Part shown: in pieces, positions 31,765 to 41,147 of the stretch
Layout of the letters: each line of letters opens with the position of its first letter
Position numbering within the stretch: the stretch's first letter is position 1
Assembly: GCF_900091855.1 (NCBI RefSeq)
Contig: NZ_FMCH01000600.1
Location: forward strand, 1 to 44,762
Origin: Streptomyces sp. DvalAA-14
Lineage (GTDB): Bacteria; Actinomycetota; Actinomycetes; Streptomycetales; Streptomycetaceae
Reading direction: 5' to 3'
Length of the DNA stretch: 44,762 bases
Program-made: the position numbers and the translations under genes
The notes under the pieces: model-generated
What the model saw: the letters and a program-made list of their open reading frames with translations, nothing else
Told to the model about the DNA's origin: nothing
The model's database searches: none

Positions 31765-32712
31765 TTACTTGATCTCCACCCGGGTGTCCTTGCGGACCTG
31801 CGAGAGCAGCGTGGCCGTGCCGTCCACCGTCGGGCCGCCGCCGGTGCCGACGGCCAGCGCCGACAGGTCGATCGGAAGGATGGTGCCGAAGGTGCTGTAG
31901 TCGGACCACAGGCAGATCGGCGTGGTGACGGCCTTCTTCGACGCGCCGTCGGTGACCTTGGCGTTCTGGCACTCCACGATCGCGTCGTCCGCGCCGGCCG
32001 GGTGCACCGTCTGCACCCCGCCGATCAGCTCGGTCTTGGTGCCGTCGCTGTCGGTGCCGTTCTTGGCGGTCTGTGCCCGCAGGTCGGCCATCATGCCGTC
32101 GGCGACCTTCTTGGGGTCGGCGAGCTTGCCGTAGACCCCGCTGAAGGAGAGCAGCTTGCCGGTCGTCTCCGAGCCGCTGACGTAGCCGGCCGTCACCTGC
32201 TGCGGGTCGGACAAGCCGAGGGCCTTGAGCTTGGCCAGGTCGCCGCTGTCGAAGCCGCTGTCGCTGGCGCTCGGGTCGCCGCTCTTCTTGTAGTCGGTCG
32301 CGACGGTGGCCGGCGTGGTCAGCTTGTACTTCTTGCCGTCGTTGGAGAGCCCGTCGCTGCCGCTGTTGCCCTTGTGCGCGATGAGCACCCCGGCGAGGAC
32401 GGCGATCACCGCCACCACCGCGACGCCGACGATGATCCCGGTGCGCTTGTTGTTCCCGCCCCGGGGCGGTACCGGCGGCTGCCCGTAGCCGGGCTGTCCG
32501 TAGGGCTGCTGGGGCGGCACCTGCCCGTGCGGCTGCTGAGCGGGCTGCGCAGGGCCGGCAGGAGGCCCGTAGCCGCCCTGCTGGTCCTGCGCGGGCTGCT
32601 GCGACAGGCCCTGGCCCTCCGCGGCTCCGCCGGCTCCCCCTGGGCCCTCGGGTCCCTCGGGTCCCTCGGGCTGCTGCCCGTACGGGCTCGGTGGCGGCTG
32701 GTTGTAACTCAT
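31765..32712 (-). CDS. proline-rich single-pass membrane protein, function unknown
   Basis: 315 residues. The first ~88 are a Pro/Gln/Gly-rich cytoplasmic region with small internal repeats (PEGPEGPEGPG; PYGQPGYGQPP), then a positively charged stop (NNKR) and one membrane helix (about 91-112). The exterior domain (about 113-315) begins Ser/Asp-rich and becomes a folded region with two cysteines (VECQNAKV and TPICLWSDY) that could form a disulfide, ending LLSQVRKDTRVEIK. This layout resembles many actinomycete envelope proteins of unknown role. GGAGGGG lies about 10 bases before ATG 32712. It is divergent from valS and convergent with clpX. Confidence 0.85.
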   Translation of the reverse strand: MSYNQPPPSPYGQQPEGPEGPEGPGGAGGAAEGQGLSQQPAQDQQGGYGPPAGPAQPAQQPHGQVPPQQPYGQPGYGQPPVPPRGGNNKRTGIIVGVAVVAVIAVLAGVLIAHKGNSGSDGLSNDGKKYKLTTPATVATDYKKSGDPSASDSGFDSGDLAKLKALGLSDPQQVTAGYVSGSETTGKLLSFSGVYGKLADPKKVADGMMADLRAQTAKNGTDSDGTKTELIGGVQTVHPAGADDAIVECQNAKVTDGASKKAVTTPICLWSDYSTFGTILPIDLSALAVGTGGGPTVDGTATLLSQVRKDTRVEIK

Positions 32713-32816
32713 CTGCTGGGTCCCCTCCGTTAACGAGTCCGCCCATCCTTGCGGACCGCGCTCTGTCTCCTGTCCACAGCGCGGCAACTGATTCGTAACA
32801 GCCCGGCCGGCCCCCG

Positions 32817-32822
32817 TAGAAT
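32817..32822 (+). promoter_or_regulatory. valS -10 box for a leaderless transcript
   Basis: TAGAAT ends seven bases before GTG 32830, placing the transcription start at or within a base or two of the start codon. No Shine-Dalgarno sequence precedes the GTG. There is no room for a T-box leader. Confidence 0.6.
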
Positions 32823-32829
32823 CGGTGTC

Positions 32830-35457
32830 GTGACCGACAAGACTCAGCGCCCCGACAGCGGGCCGAACAGCAACCCCGAACTGCCGACCCAGTACGCGCC
32901 GGCCGAGGTAGAGGGGGCGCTGTACGAGCGCTGGGTGGAGCGCGGGTACTTCGAGGCCGACGCGAAGAGCGAGAAGCCGCCGTACACCATCGTCATCCCG
33001 CCGCCGAACGTCACCGGGACGCTGCACCTCGGGCACGCGTTCCAGCACACCCTGATGGACGCCCTCACCCGCCGCAAGCGCATGCAGGGCTACGAGTCGC
33101 TCTGGCTGCCGGGCATGGACCATGCCGGTATCGCCACCCAGAACAAGGTCGAGCAGCAGCTCGGCGCCGAGGGCAAGTCCCGGCAGGACATCGGCCGGGA
33201 GGCCTTCGTCGAGCGGGTCTGGCAGTGGAAGGATGAGTACGGCGGCCGGATCCTGGGCCAGATGCGCCGCCTCGGCGACGGCGTGGACTGGTCGCGGGAG
33301 CGCTTCACCATGGACGAGGGCCTGTCCCGGGCCGTCATGACCATCTTCAAGAAGCTCTACGACGACGAGCTGATCTACCGCGCCGAGCGGATCATCAACT
33401 GGTGCCCGCGCTGCCTGACCGCCATCTCCGACATCGAGGTGGAGTACCAGGACGACGACGGCGAACTGGTCTCGCTGAAGTACGGCGAGGGCGAGGACAC
33501 GGTCGTCGTCGCCACCACCCGGGCCGAGACGATGCTCGGTGACACCGCGGTCGCCGTGCACCCGGACGACGAGCGGTACCGGCACCTGGTCGGCAAGCGG
33601 ATCCGGCTGCCGCTCACCGACCGGACGATCCCGGTCGTCGCGGACTCCCACGTCGACCCGGAGTTCGGCACCGGCGCGGTCAAGGTCACCCCGGCGCACG
33701 ACCCCAACGACTTCGCCATCGGCCAGCGGCACGGCCTGGACTCCATCACGATGATGGACGAGCGCGGCATCATCACCGTGCACGGCCCCTTCCAGGGCCT
33801 GGACCGCTTCGAGGCCCGCTCGGCGATCGTCGGCGCGCTGCGCGAACAGGGCCGGATCGTCGCCGAGAAGCGCCCCTACGTGCACTCGGTCGGCCACTGC
33901 TCCCGCTGCAAGACCACCATCGAGCCGCGGTTGTCGCTGCAGTGGTGGGTCAAGGTCGAGCCGCTCGCCCGGGCCGCGGGCGACGCGGTGCGTGACGGCC
34001 GGGTCGCGATCCACCCGCCGGAGATGTCCAAGCGGTACTTCGACTGGGTCGACAACATGCACGACTGGTGCATCTCGCGCCAGTTGTGGTGGGGCCACCG
34101 CATCCCGGTCTGGTACGGCCCGGACGGCGAGACGATCTGCGTCGGCCCCGACGACCCCACGCCCGGCGAGGGCTGGACCCAGGACTCCGATGTCCTGGAC
34201 ACCTGGTTCTCCTCCGGGCTGTGGCCCTTCTCCACGCTCGGCTGGCCGGACCGCACCGCCGACCTGGAGAAGTTCTACCCGACCGATGTGCTGCTGACCG
34301 GCCACGACATCATCTTCTTCTGGGTCGCCCGGATGATGATGTTCGGCCTGTACGCGATGGACGGCGTGGCGCCCTTCCACACCATCGCGCTCACCGGCCT
34401 GGTCCGCGACGAGCACGGCAAGAAGATGTCCAAGTCCAACCCCAACTCGGTGGACCCGCTGGACTGGATGAACGCCTACGGCTCGGACGCGGTGCGCTTC
34501 ACGCTGGCCTCCGGCGCCAACCCGGGCGCGGACGTGCCGATCGGCGAGGACTGGGTCAAGGCGTCCCGCAACTTCGCCAACAAGATCTGGAACGCGACCC
34601 GTTTCGCCCTGATGAACGGCGCCAGCATCGACGGCCCGCTGCCGGGGCCCGAGGAGCTGTCGGCGGCCGACCGCTGGATCCTGTCCCGGCTGAACACCGT
34701 CGTGGCGGATGTGGACGCCTACTACGAGGACTTCCAGTTCGCCAAACTCAGCGACGGGCTCTACCACTTCGCGTGGGACGAGGTGTTCGACTGGTACGTG
34801 GAGCTGTCCAAGACCAGCTTCCTCAAGGGCGGCGCGCAGGCCAGGGTCTCCGGGCGGGTGCTCGGCGAGGTGCTGGACGTGATGCTGCGGCTGCTGCACC
34901 CGGTCGTGCCGTTCGTCACCGAGACACTGTGGACCACGCTCACCGGCCGCGAGTCGGTGGTGATCGCGGACTGGCCGCGCGACAGCGGATTCCGGGACGC
35001 CGCGGCCGAACGGGAGATCGCCGAGGTGCAGCGGGTGGTCACCGAGGTCCGGCGCTTCCGCTCCGACCAGGGCCTCCAGCCCGGCCAGCGGGTGCCGGCG
35101 CTGCTCACCCTCGACGGCACCCTGCTGGCGCCGCACGAGGACGCGATCCGGCAGCTGCTGCGGCTCCAGCCGCCCGGCGAGGGCTTCCACCCGACCGCGA
35201 CCCTGCCGGTGGCCGGGGCCACCGTCGCGCTGGACCTGTCCGGCACCATCGACGTGGCCGCCGAGCGCAAGCGGCTCACCAAGGACCTGGGGCTGGCCGA
35301 GAAGGAGAAGGAGCAGGCGGGCCGCAAGCTCGGCAACGAGGGCTTCCTCGCCAAGGCGCCCGAGCCGGTCGTCGCCGGGATCCGCGCGCGGCTGACCGCC
35401 GCCGAGGCCGACATCGAGCGGATCACCGCGCAGCTGGCGGCGCTCCCGGCGGCGTGA
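32830..35457 (+). CDS. valS: valyl-tRNA synthetase
   Basis: Class I aminoacyl-tRNA synthetase that charges tRNA-Val; cytoplasmic and essential. The 875-residue protein has HLGH (66-69, in GTLHLGHAF) and KMSKS (532-536, in [11 protein letters not shown]) as the two nucleotide-binding signatures. The CP1 editing domain lies between them (about 190-340), and the anticodon-binding domain plus the C-terminal coiled coil (about 800-870, [27 protein letters not shown]) follow. GTG 32830 is chosen from the -10 position and because [13 protein letters not shown] is a normal N-terminus; the upstream in-frame part is promoter sequence. It is followed by a terminator that also overlaps the folC promoter. 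Confidence 0.98.
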   Translation: MTDKTQRPDSGPNSNPELPTQYAPAEVEGALYERWVERGYFEADAKSEKPPYTIVIPPPNVTGTLHLGHAFQHTLMDALTRRKRMQGYESLWLPGMDHAGIATQNKVEQQLGAEGKSRQDIGREAFVERVWQWKDEYGGRILGQMRRLGDGVDWSRERFTMDEGLSRAVMTIFKKLYDDELIYRAERIINWCPRCLTAISDIEVEYQDDDGELVSLKYGEGEDTVVVATTRAETMLGDTAVAVHPDDERYRHLVGKRIRLPLTDRTIPVVADSHVDPEFGTGAVKVTPAHDPNDFAIGQRHGLDSITMMDERGIITVHGPFQGLDRFEARSAIVGALREQGRIVAEKRPYVHSVGHCSRCKTTIEPRLSLQWWVKVEPLARAAGDAVRDGRVAIHPPEMSKRYFDWVDNMHDWCISRQLWWGHRIPVWYGPDGETICVGPDDPTPGEGWTQDSDVLDTWFSSGLWPFSTLGWPDRTADLEKFYPTDVLLTGHDIIFFWVARMMMFGLYAMDGVAPFHTIALTGLVRDEHGKKMSKSNPNSVDPLDWMNAYGSDAVRFTLASGANPGADVPIGEDWVKASRNFANKIWNATRFALMNGASIDGPLPGPEELSAADRWILSRLNTVVADVDAYYEDFQFAKLSDGLYHFAWDEVFDWYVELSKTSFLKGGAQARVSGRVLGEVLDVMLRLLHPVVPFVTETLWTTLTGRESVVIADWPRDSGFRDAAAEREIAEVQRVVTEVRRFRSDQGLQPGQRVPALLTLDGTLLAPHEDAIRQLLRLQPPGEGFHPTATLPVAGATVALDLSGTIDVAAERKRLTKDLGLAEKEKEQAGRKLGNEGFLAKAPEPVVAGIRARLTAAEADIERITAQLAALPAA

Positions 35458-35472
35458 CACCGCACGAGCGGC

Positions 35473-35506
35473 GGACGGGCCCGGACCTCTCGGTCCGGGC
35501 CCGTTC
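35473..35506 (+). terminator. valS terminator overlapping the folC promoter
   Basis: A stem of up to 15 bp (35473-35487 with 35492-35506; the inner 11 bp are perfect) around a TCTC loop, 15 bases after the valS stop. It ends two bases before the folC -10 box. Confidence 0.8.
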
Positions 35507-35508
35507 CG

Positions 35509-35514
35509 TAGACT
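35509..35514 (+). promoter_or_regulatory. folC -10 box for a leaderless transcript
   Basis: TAGACT ends seven bases before GTG 35522, the same geometry as at valS. Its -35 region would fall inside the valS terminator hairpin. Confidence 0.5.
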
Positions 35515-35521
35515 GCGGTGC

Positions 35522-37144
35522 GTGAGCGAGAACCTCCCGGGCGACCGGCCGCACGACGACGACTTCCCGGACGATTCCAGCGCGGGATCCGCCGGCCGCT
35601 TCGACGCGGCGGCCGACGACGCGGATGACGACCCGGCCGACGACGGCAGCGACGACGCCGATGAGGGGGCCGGTGACGGGGCGGCCGGCCGGCCGCTGCG
35701 CGAAGCCGACCTGGCCCTGATCGAGGCTGGCAGCCGTACTCTGCGCGCCCAGGTCACCCCGCCCGCCCCCGAGGACGACGTGCCGTCCCGGCCGGCCGAT
35801 CCCGAGCTCGACCGGGAGCTGCGCGCGGTCGAGGAGGAACTGCTCGGCCGCTGGCCCGAGACCAGGATCGACCCGTCGCTGGACCGGATCACCGCGCTGA
35901 TGGACGTGCTCGGCGAACCCCAGCGCACCTACCCGGCCATCCACATCACCGGCACCAACGGCAAGACCAGCACCGCCCGGATGATCGAGCGGCTGCTGCT
36001 CGCCTTCGAGCTGCGCACCGGCCGCTACACCAGCCCGCACGTGCAGTCCGTCACCGAGCGGATCACCCTGGACGGCGCCCCGATCAGCGCCGAGCGCTTC
36101 ATCGAGACCTACCGGGACCTGCAGCCGTACGTCGGCCTGGTCGACGGCGGCCAGCCGCACCGGCTGTCCTTCTTCGAGGTGATCACCGCGATGGCCTACG
36201 CGGCCTTCGCCGACGACGCCCCGGTGGACGTGGCCGTGGTCGAGGTCGGGATGGGCGGCTCCTGGGACGCCACCAATGTGCTGGACGGCCAGGTCGCCGT
36301 GGTCACCCCGATCTCGCTGGACCACACCGACCGGCTCGGGGCCACCCCCGGCGAGATCGCGGTGGAGAAGGCCGGGATCATCAAGCACGACGCCAGCGCC
36401 GTCTTCGCCCAGCAGCCCGCCGACGCGGCCAAGGTGCTGCTGGCCCGGGCGGCCGAGGCCGAGGCCGAGGTGGCCCGCGAGGGCGTGGAGTTCGGCGTGC
36501 TGCACCGCGAGGTCGCGGTCGGCGGCCAGTTGCTGACCCTGCGCGGCCTCGGCGGTGAGTACGAACAGATCTTCCTGCCGCTGCACGGCGAGCACCAGGC
36601 GCACAACGCGGCCCTGGCGCTCGCCGCCGTCGAGGCGTTCTTCGGCATCGGCCGGGTGCACCAGCGCGCCCTCGATCCGGCCGCCGTGCGTACCGCGTTC
36701 GCGACCGTCACCTCGCCGGGCCGGCTCGAAGTGGTCCGCCGCAGCCCGACCGTGGTGCTGGACGCGGCGCACAACCCGGGCGGCGCGCTGGCGGCCGCCG
36801 CGGCCATCGGGGAGGTCTTCGCGTTCACCCATTTGGTGGGCGTGGTCGGCCCGAGCGGGGACAAGGACGTGCGGGGACTGCTGGAGGCGTTCGAACCGGT
36901 CTTCGCCGAGGTCGTCGTCACCCGCAACTCCAGCTCCCGGGCGATGGATGTGGACGCGCTGGCCGCGCTGGCCGTCGAGGTGTTCGGCGACGACCGCGTG
37001 CAGGTCGAGCCGCGGCTGGACGACGCGCTGGAGGCGGCCATCACCCTCGCCGAGGAGGAGGGGGAGTACGCCGGGGCCGGGGTGCTGGTCACCGGTTCGG
37101 TGATCACCGTGGGAGAGGCCCGGCTGCTGCTGGGCCGCAAGTGA
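35522..37144 (+). CDS. folC: bifunctional folylpolyglutamate synthase / dihydrofolate synthase
   Basis: Adds glutamate to dihydropteroate and to folates; ATP-dependent Mur-ligase fold, cytoplasmic. The 540-residue protein has the P-loop HITGTNGKTSTARM (Gly144-Ser150), SPHVQSVTERI, the FFEVITAMAYAAF and VEVGMGGSWDATN blocks, and the C-terminal ligase domain with DAAHNPGG. About 95 residues before the catalytic core are extra compared with typical FolC (about 430): a very acidic, low-complexity region (DDDFPDDSSAGSAG..., ADDADDDPADDGSDDADEG) and then a helix. The extension keeps host codon use and follows directly from the -10 box, so it is probably translated. The DUF4233 gene begins 13 bases after the stop, suggesting an operon. 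Confidence 0.96.
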   Translation: MSENLPGDRPHDDDFPDDSSAGSAGRFDAAADDADDDPADDGSDDADEGAGDGAAGRPLREADLALIEAGSRTLRAQVTPPAPEDDVPSRPADPELDRELRAVEEELLGRWPETRIDPSLDRITALMDVLGEPQRTYPAIHITGTNGKTSTARMIERLLLAFELRTGRYTSPHVQSVTERITLDGAPISAERFIETYRDLQPYVGLVDGGQPHRLSFFEVITAMAYAAFADDAPVDVAVVEVGMGGSWDATNVLDGQVAVVTPISLDHTDRLGATPGEIAVEKAGIIKHDASAVFAQQPADAAKVLLARAAEAEAEVAREGVEFGVLHREVAVGGQLLTLRGLGGEYEQIFLPLHGEHQAHNAALALAAVEAFFGIGRVHQRALDPAAVRTAFATVTSPGRLEVVRRSPTVVLDAAHNPGGALAAAAAIGEVFAFTHLVGVVGPSGDKDVRGLLEAFEPVFAEVVVTRNSSSRAMDVDALAALAVEVFGDDRVQVEPRLDDALEAAITLAEEEGEYAGAGVLVTGSVITVGEARLLLGRK

Positions 37145-37157
37145 GAGGTATCAGGCC

Positions 37158-37493
37158 ATGCGGACGCTGTGTTCGAGCACGCTGATCGGCGAGTTCTTCG
37201 TCATCGGCTTCGCCGGGCTGGTCGCGATGAAGCATCCCGACCTCTCCCAGGGCACGGTGTGGACGGTGTGCGGCATCGCGATGGCGCTGTGCGTACTGCT
37301 GTGCGGAGCCGTCACCCGGCCGGGTGCACTGGTGATCGGCTGGGCGCTGCAGATCGGACTGATCGCCAGCGGTTTCGTAGTCGGTACGATGTTCGTCCTC
37401 GGGGTGATTTTCGCGGCGCTGTGGTGGGCCTCGATCCACTACGGCCGCAAGATCGACGAGATCAGGGGCCGCCACACGGCGTCGGCCGCGTGA
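37158..37493 (+). CDS. DUF4233 family membrane protein
   Basis: A 111-residue protein with four hydrophobic segments (about 8-23, 33-51, 55-72 and 75-92) and a short basic tail (HYGRKIDEIRGRH). It has the size, topology and position (between folC and ndk) of M. tuberculosis Rv2446c, the DUF4233 family found only in actinobacteria. GAGAGG lies about 10 bases before ATG 37158, and the gene starts 13 bases after folC, so the two are cotranscribed. Function unknown; linkage to folate or nucleotide genes is conserved, but no mechanism is known to me. Confidence 0.85.
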   Translation: MRTLCSSTLIGEFFVIGFAGLVAMKHPDLSQGTVWTVCGIAMALCVLLCGAVTRPGALVIGWALQIGLIASGFVVGTMFVLGVIFAALWWASIHYGRKIDEIRGRHTASAA

Positions 37494-37497
37494 CGGC

Positions 37498-37503
37498 TAG
37501 GCT
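37498..37503 (+). promoter_or_regulatory. possible ndk -10 box
   Basis: TAGGCT would start a transcript near 37510, 36 bases before the ndk GTG, leaving room for the CAGGAG ribosome binding site. The -35 region is not clear. Confidence 0.35.
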
Positions 37504-37545
37504 CGCCCCACAGCCGCACGTGTCATACGTATCAGGAGTCGAACC

Positions 37546-37959
37546 GTGTCCCAGCGCACCCTCGTCCTTCTCAAGCCGGACGCCGTTCGCCGCGGTCTGA
37601 TCGGCGAACTCCTGGCCCGGGTGGAGCGGAAGGCCGACTGGACGATCGTCGCGCTGGAACTGCGCACCTTGGACCGGGCCACCTTGGAGCAGCACTACGC
37701 CGAGCACGTCGGCCGCCCGTTCTACGAGCCGCTGATGGGCTTCATGGCGTCGGGCCCCTCGGTCGCGCTGGTGGTCGAGGGGGAGCGGGTGGTCGAGGGC
37801 GTCCGCGCGCTGGCCGGCCCGACCGATCCGATCGCCGCCGCACCCGGCTCGATCCGGGGAGACTTCGGCACGATCGTGCGGGAGAATCTGGTGCACGCCT
37901 CGGACTCCGAGGAGTCCGCCGAACGCGAGATCAAGCTGTTCTTCCCCGGTCTGGCCTAA
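37546..37959 (+). CDS. ndk: nucleoside diphosphate kinase
   Basis: Transfers the gamma phosphate of ATP to nucleoside diphosphates through a phosphohistidine; it balances NTP and dNTP pools in the cytoplasm. The 137-residue length is normal. Motifs seen are [17 protein letters not shown] at the start, the Kpn-type loop region [22 protein letters not shown], and the active-site NLVHASDS with H117. CAGGAG lies about 10 bases before GTG 37546. It follows the DUF4233 gene by 52 bases and precedes the mre cluster, the usual Streptomyces order. Confidence 0.98.
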   Translation: MSQRTLVLLKPDAVRRGLIGELLARVERKADWTIVALELRTLDRATLEQHYAEHVGRPFYEPLMGFMASGPSVALVVEGERVVEGVRALAGPTDPIAAAPGSIRGDFGTIVRENLVHASDSEESAEREIKLFFPGLA

Positions 37960-38055
37960 CCGCCCGCCCCGGGTGGGCATATGCCGAGGGCGATCGGGAA
38001 CCAATCATTCCGACACGGCGTCACCATTACCGAGGTCCGCTGTGTGTTCTGATGA

Positions 38056-38082
38056 CAATGACGTCGGAACCCTCGATGACGT
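38056..38082. promoter_or_regulatory. repeated ATGACGTC motif upstream of mreB
   Basis: ATGACGTC occurs at 38056-38063 and again at 38074-38081, an 18-base period; the second is part of the palindrome TGACGTCA (38075-38082). It lies 80-107 bases before mreB in a region that should contain the mre promoters. Possible binding site; unidentified factor. Confidence 0.35.
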
Positions 38083-38162
38083 CACAGCCCCGATCCCGCG
38101 TCCGGTCGGGCGCGACTACGATGGAATCTCCGCTCCAGCTCGGGAAGGCCAGACGTATCCAC

Positions 38163-39200
<1,038 letters not shown>

Positions 39201-39338
39201 CCTTTTTTCCGCACATACTCCCGCCGGACCGGCCGCCGCGGGCACCAACCGCACAGCGGCCGTACACCGCACACTAGTTCCGACCGGCCGTGCCCCCAGC
39301 GGCGGCGGGTCCGATGAGGAAGGCACGGACTGGCGCCC

Positions 39339-40478
39339 GTGAGGGACACAAAGGAGAGCCGGCTGCTGCTGGTACTGCTGGTGGTGATGGCGTTCGCGCT
39401 GATCACCGTGGACATCCGCGGCGGTGAGAACTCACCGCTCGACCGGCCCCGGCAAGTGGCCCAGTCCGTCTTCGGCCCGGTGGAGAACAGCGTGGCCGGC
39501 GTCGTCGACCCGGTGGGCAACGCCGTGGACGCGGTACGGGACTCAGGTGGTCGCAGCGCCACCATCCACCGTCTGCAGCGCGAGAACGAAGCGCTCAAGC
39601 AGCAACTCGGCAGCAAGGACATGACCCGTAACCGCGCCGCCGAACTCGACAGCATGCTCAAGACGGCCGGCGCCGGGCAGTACACCATCAAGGGCGCGCA
39701 GGTCATCGCGATAGGAGCGGCCCAGGGCTTCTCCTGGACGGTCACCATCGACGCCGGCAGCAAGGACGGCATCACCCGGGACATGACCGTCATCAACGGC
39801 GACGGGCTGGTCGGCCGGGTGACCACGGTGGGCCCCTCCACGGCCACCGTGCTGCTCGCCAACGACCCGGACTTCACCGTCGGCACCCGGCTGGAGAAGA
39901 CCATGGAGCTGGGCTTCGCCACCGGCGAGGGCAACCGGCCGATGCGGGTGCAGCTGCTCAACTCCACCGCGAACGTGCACAACGGCGACCGGCTGGTCAC
40001 CTTCGGCTCCACCGGCGGCAAGCCCTTCGTGGCCGGCGTGCCGGTCGGCCGGATCGTGCGCGTCGACCCGGCGGCCGGCAATCTCACCAAGACCGTGCAG
40101 GTCCAGCCCTTTGTCAGCTTCACCAAGCTGGACATCGTGGGCGTCGTCGTGGTGGGTCCGCGCACCGACCCGCGCGACAGCGTGCTGCCGACCCGGCCGG
40201 CGCCGCCGGCCACCGCGAAGCCCAAGCCCAAGACGTCACCGAGCGGCACGGCGCCCGGCACCAACGGGGACCAGCCGTCGGGCACCTCGAACGACCCGTC
40301 GTCCGGGACCTCGAACGACTCCTCGTCCGGCACCTCCGACAACGCTTCGTCCGACCTCCCGTCGGACAACCCGTCCGGCCTGCCGACCGACGGCGCCAGC
40401 CCGAGCGCCACGGTGCAGGACTACAACCTCACCGTGGGCCGTGAATCCACCACCCCGACGAACACCAGCGGGGGCTGA
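39339..40478 (+). CDS. mreC: cell-shape / spore-wall protein MreC
   Basis: Bitopic membrane protein that links MreB, MreD and the PBP2/RodA synthase at the cell envelope. The 379-residue product has a short cytoplasmic start (MRDTKESR), one membrane helix (about 9-24), an outer coiled coil (about 70-100, IHRLQRENEALKQQL) and the two beta-barrel domains typical of MreC (about 105-280). The last ~100 residues are a Ser/Thr/Asn/Pro-rich tail with SGTSND-type repeats (NDPSSGTSNDSSSGTSDN), disordered and exposed outside the membrane. GTG 39339 has no nearby Shine-Dalgarno sequence, but the resulting N-terminus matches known Streptomyces MreC. Confidence 0.95.
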   Translation: MRDTKESRLLLVLLVVMAFALITVDIRGGENSPLDRPRQVAQSVFGPVENSVAGVVDPVGNAVDAVRDSGGRSATIHRLQRENEALKQQLGSKDMTRNRAAELDSMLKTAGAGQYTIKGAQVIAIGAAQGFSWTVTIDAGSKDGITRDMTVINGDGLVGRVTTVGPSTATVLLANDPDFTVGTRLEKTMELGFATGEGNRPMRVQLLNSTANVHNGDRLVTFGSTGGKPFVAGVPVGRIVRVDPAAGNLTKTVQVQPFVSFTKLDIVGVVVVGPRTDPRDSVLPTRPAPPATAKPKPKTSPSGTAPGTNGDQPSGTSNDPSSGTSNDSSSGTSDNASSDLPSDNPSGLPTDGASPSATVQDYNLTVGRESTTPTNTSGG

Positions 40479-40481
40479 CCG

Positions 40482-41147
40482 ATGCGCCTCAAACGGATTG
40501 TGCTCTCCACCGTCCTGGTGGTCGTCGCCATGATCGCCCAGGTCAGCGTGCTGGCCCGGCTGCACTTGCCCGGCGCGGTGCCGGACCTGCTGCTGCTGAC
40601 CGTGCTCGGCCTGGCCCTGGCCTACGGCCATATCGGCGGCTGCCTGGTCGGTTTCTTCGCCGGGCTGCTCGCCGACATCGCGCCGCCCGCCGACCACGCG
40701 GTCGGCCGCTACGCCCTGGTGCTGTGCGTCATCGGCTACCTGGCCGGCCTGGCCAAGCCCGACAGCGGCCAGCCGCGCACCGCGGCCGGCCCGATGCTGG
40801 TGGTCGTCGGCGCGGCCATCGGCACCACCCTGCTCTACGCCGGCGTCGGCAGCCTCGTCGGCGACCAGGCCGGCGCCCATGTCGGCCTGGTCAAGCTGGT
40901 GTTCACCGCCACGCTGTACGACCTGCTGCTGGCGCCCTTCGTCGTGCCGCTGGTGATGGCGCTCGCCCGCCGCTTCGACAACGATCCGCTCGCCGACGAC
41001 CCGACCGGCTTCGGCGGTGTGCGCGGCAGCCGCAACCGGATGCGAAGCAGCAAGATCGGACTGACCCCCGATCGGGGCATGTTCGGGCGCGCTGGGAAGA
41101 TGGTCAAGTTCAACTCGCCGGCCAGGGGAGCGCGTCGCCAGCCATGA
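40482..41147 (+). CDS. mreD: rod-shape/spore-wall membrane protein MreD
   Basis: Polytopic membrane partner of MreC. The 221-residue protein has about five or six hydrophobic segments within the first 165 residues (starting IVLSTVLVVVAMIAQVSVLA) and a basic cytoplasmic tail of about 55 residues (RNRMRSSKIGLTPDRG...), longer than in E. coli MreD. ATG 40482 is three bases after the mreC stop, and GGGGG just upstream serves as ribosome binding site. Its stop overlaps the start of mrdA (ATGA, 41144-41147), so translation is coupled. Confidence 0.93.
   Translation: MRLKRIVLSTVLVVVAMIAQVSVLARLHLPGAVPDLLLLTVLGLALAYGHIGGCLVGFFAGLLADIAPPADHAVGRYALVLCVIGYLAGLAKPDSGQPRTAAGPMLVVVGAAIGTTLLYAGVGSLVGDQAGAHVGLVKLVFTATLYDLLLAPFVVPLVMALARRFDNDPLADDPTGFGGVRGSRNRMRSSKIGLTPDRGMFGRAGKMVKFNSPARGARRQP

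Noticed and set aside
32749..32829. N-terminal extension of ValS or a T-box riboswitch upstream of valS
   Set aside because: The stretch contains the -10 box and ends seven bases after it; there is neither family similarity nor room for a T-box.
31765..35928. A 1387-codon minus-strand open frame running from the proline-rich membrane protein through valS
   Set aside because: Only the part up to ATG 32712, with its own ribosome binding site, makes sense as protein; the rest is the antisense of valS and the start of folC.
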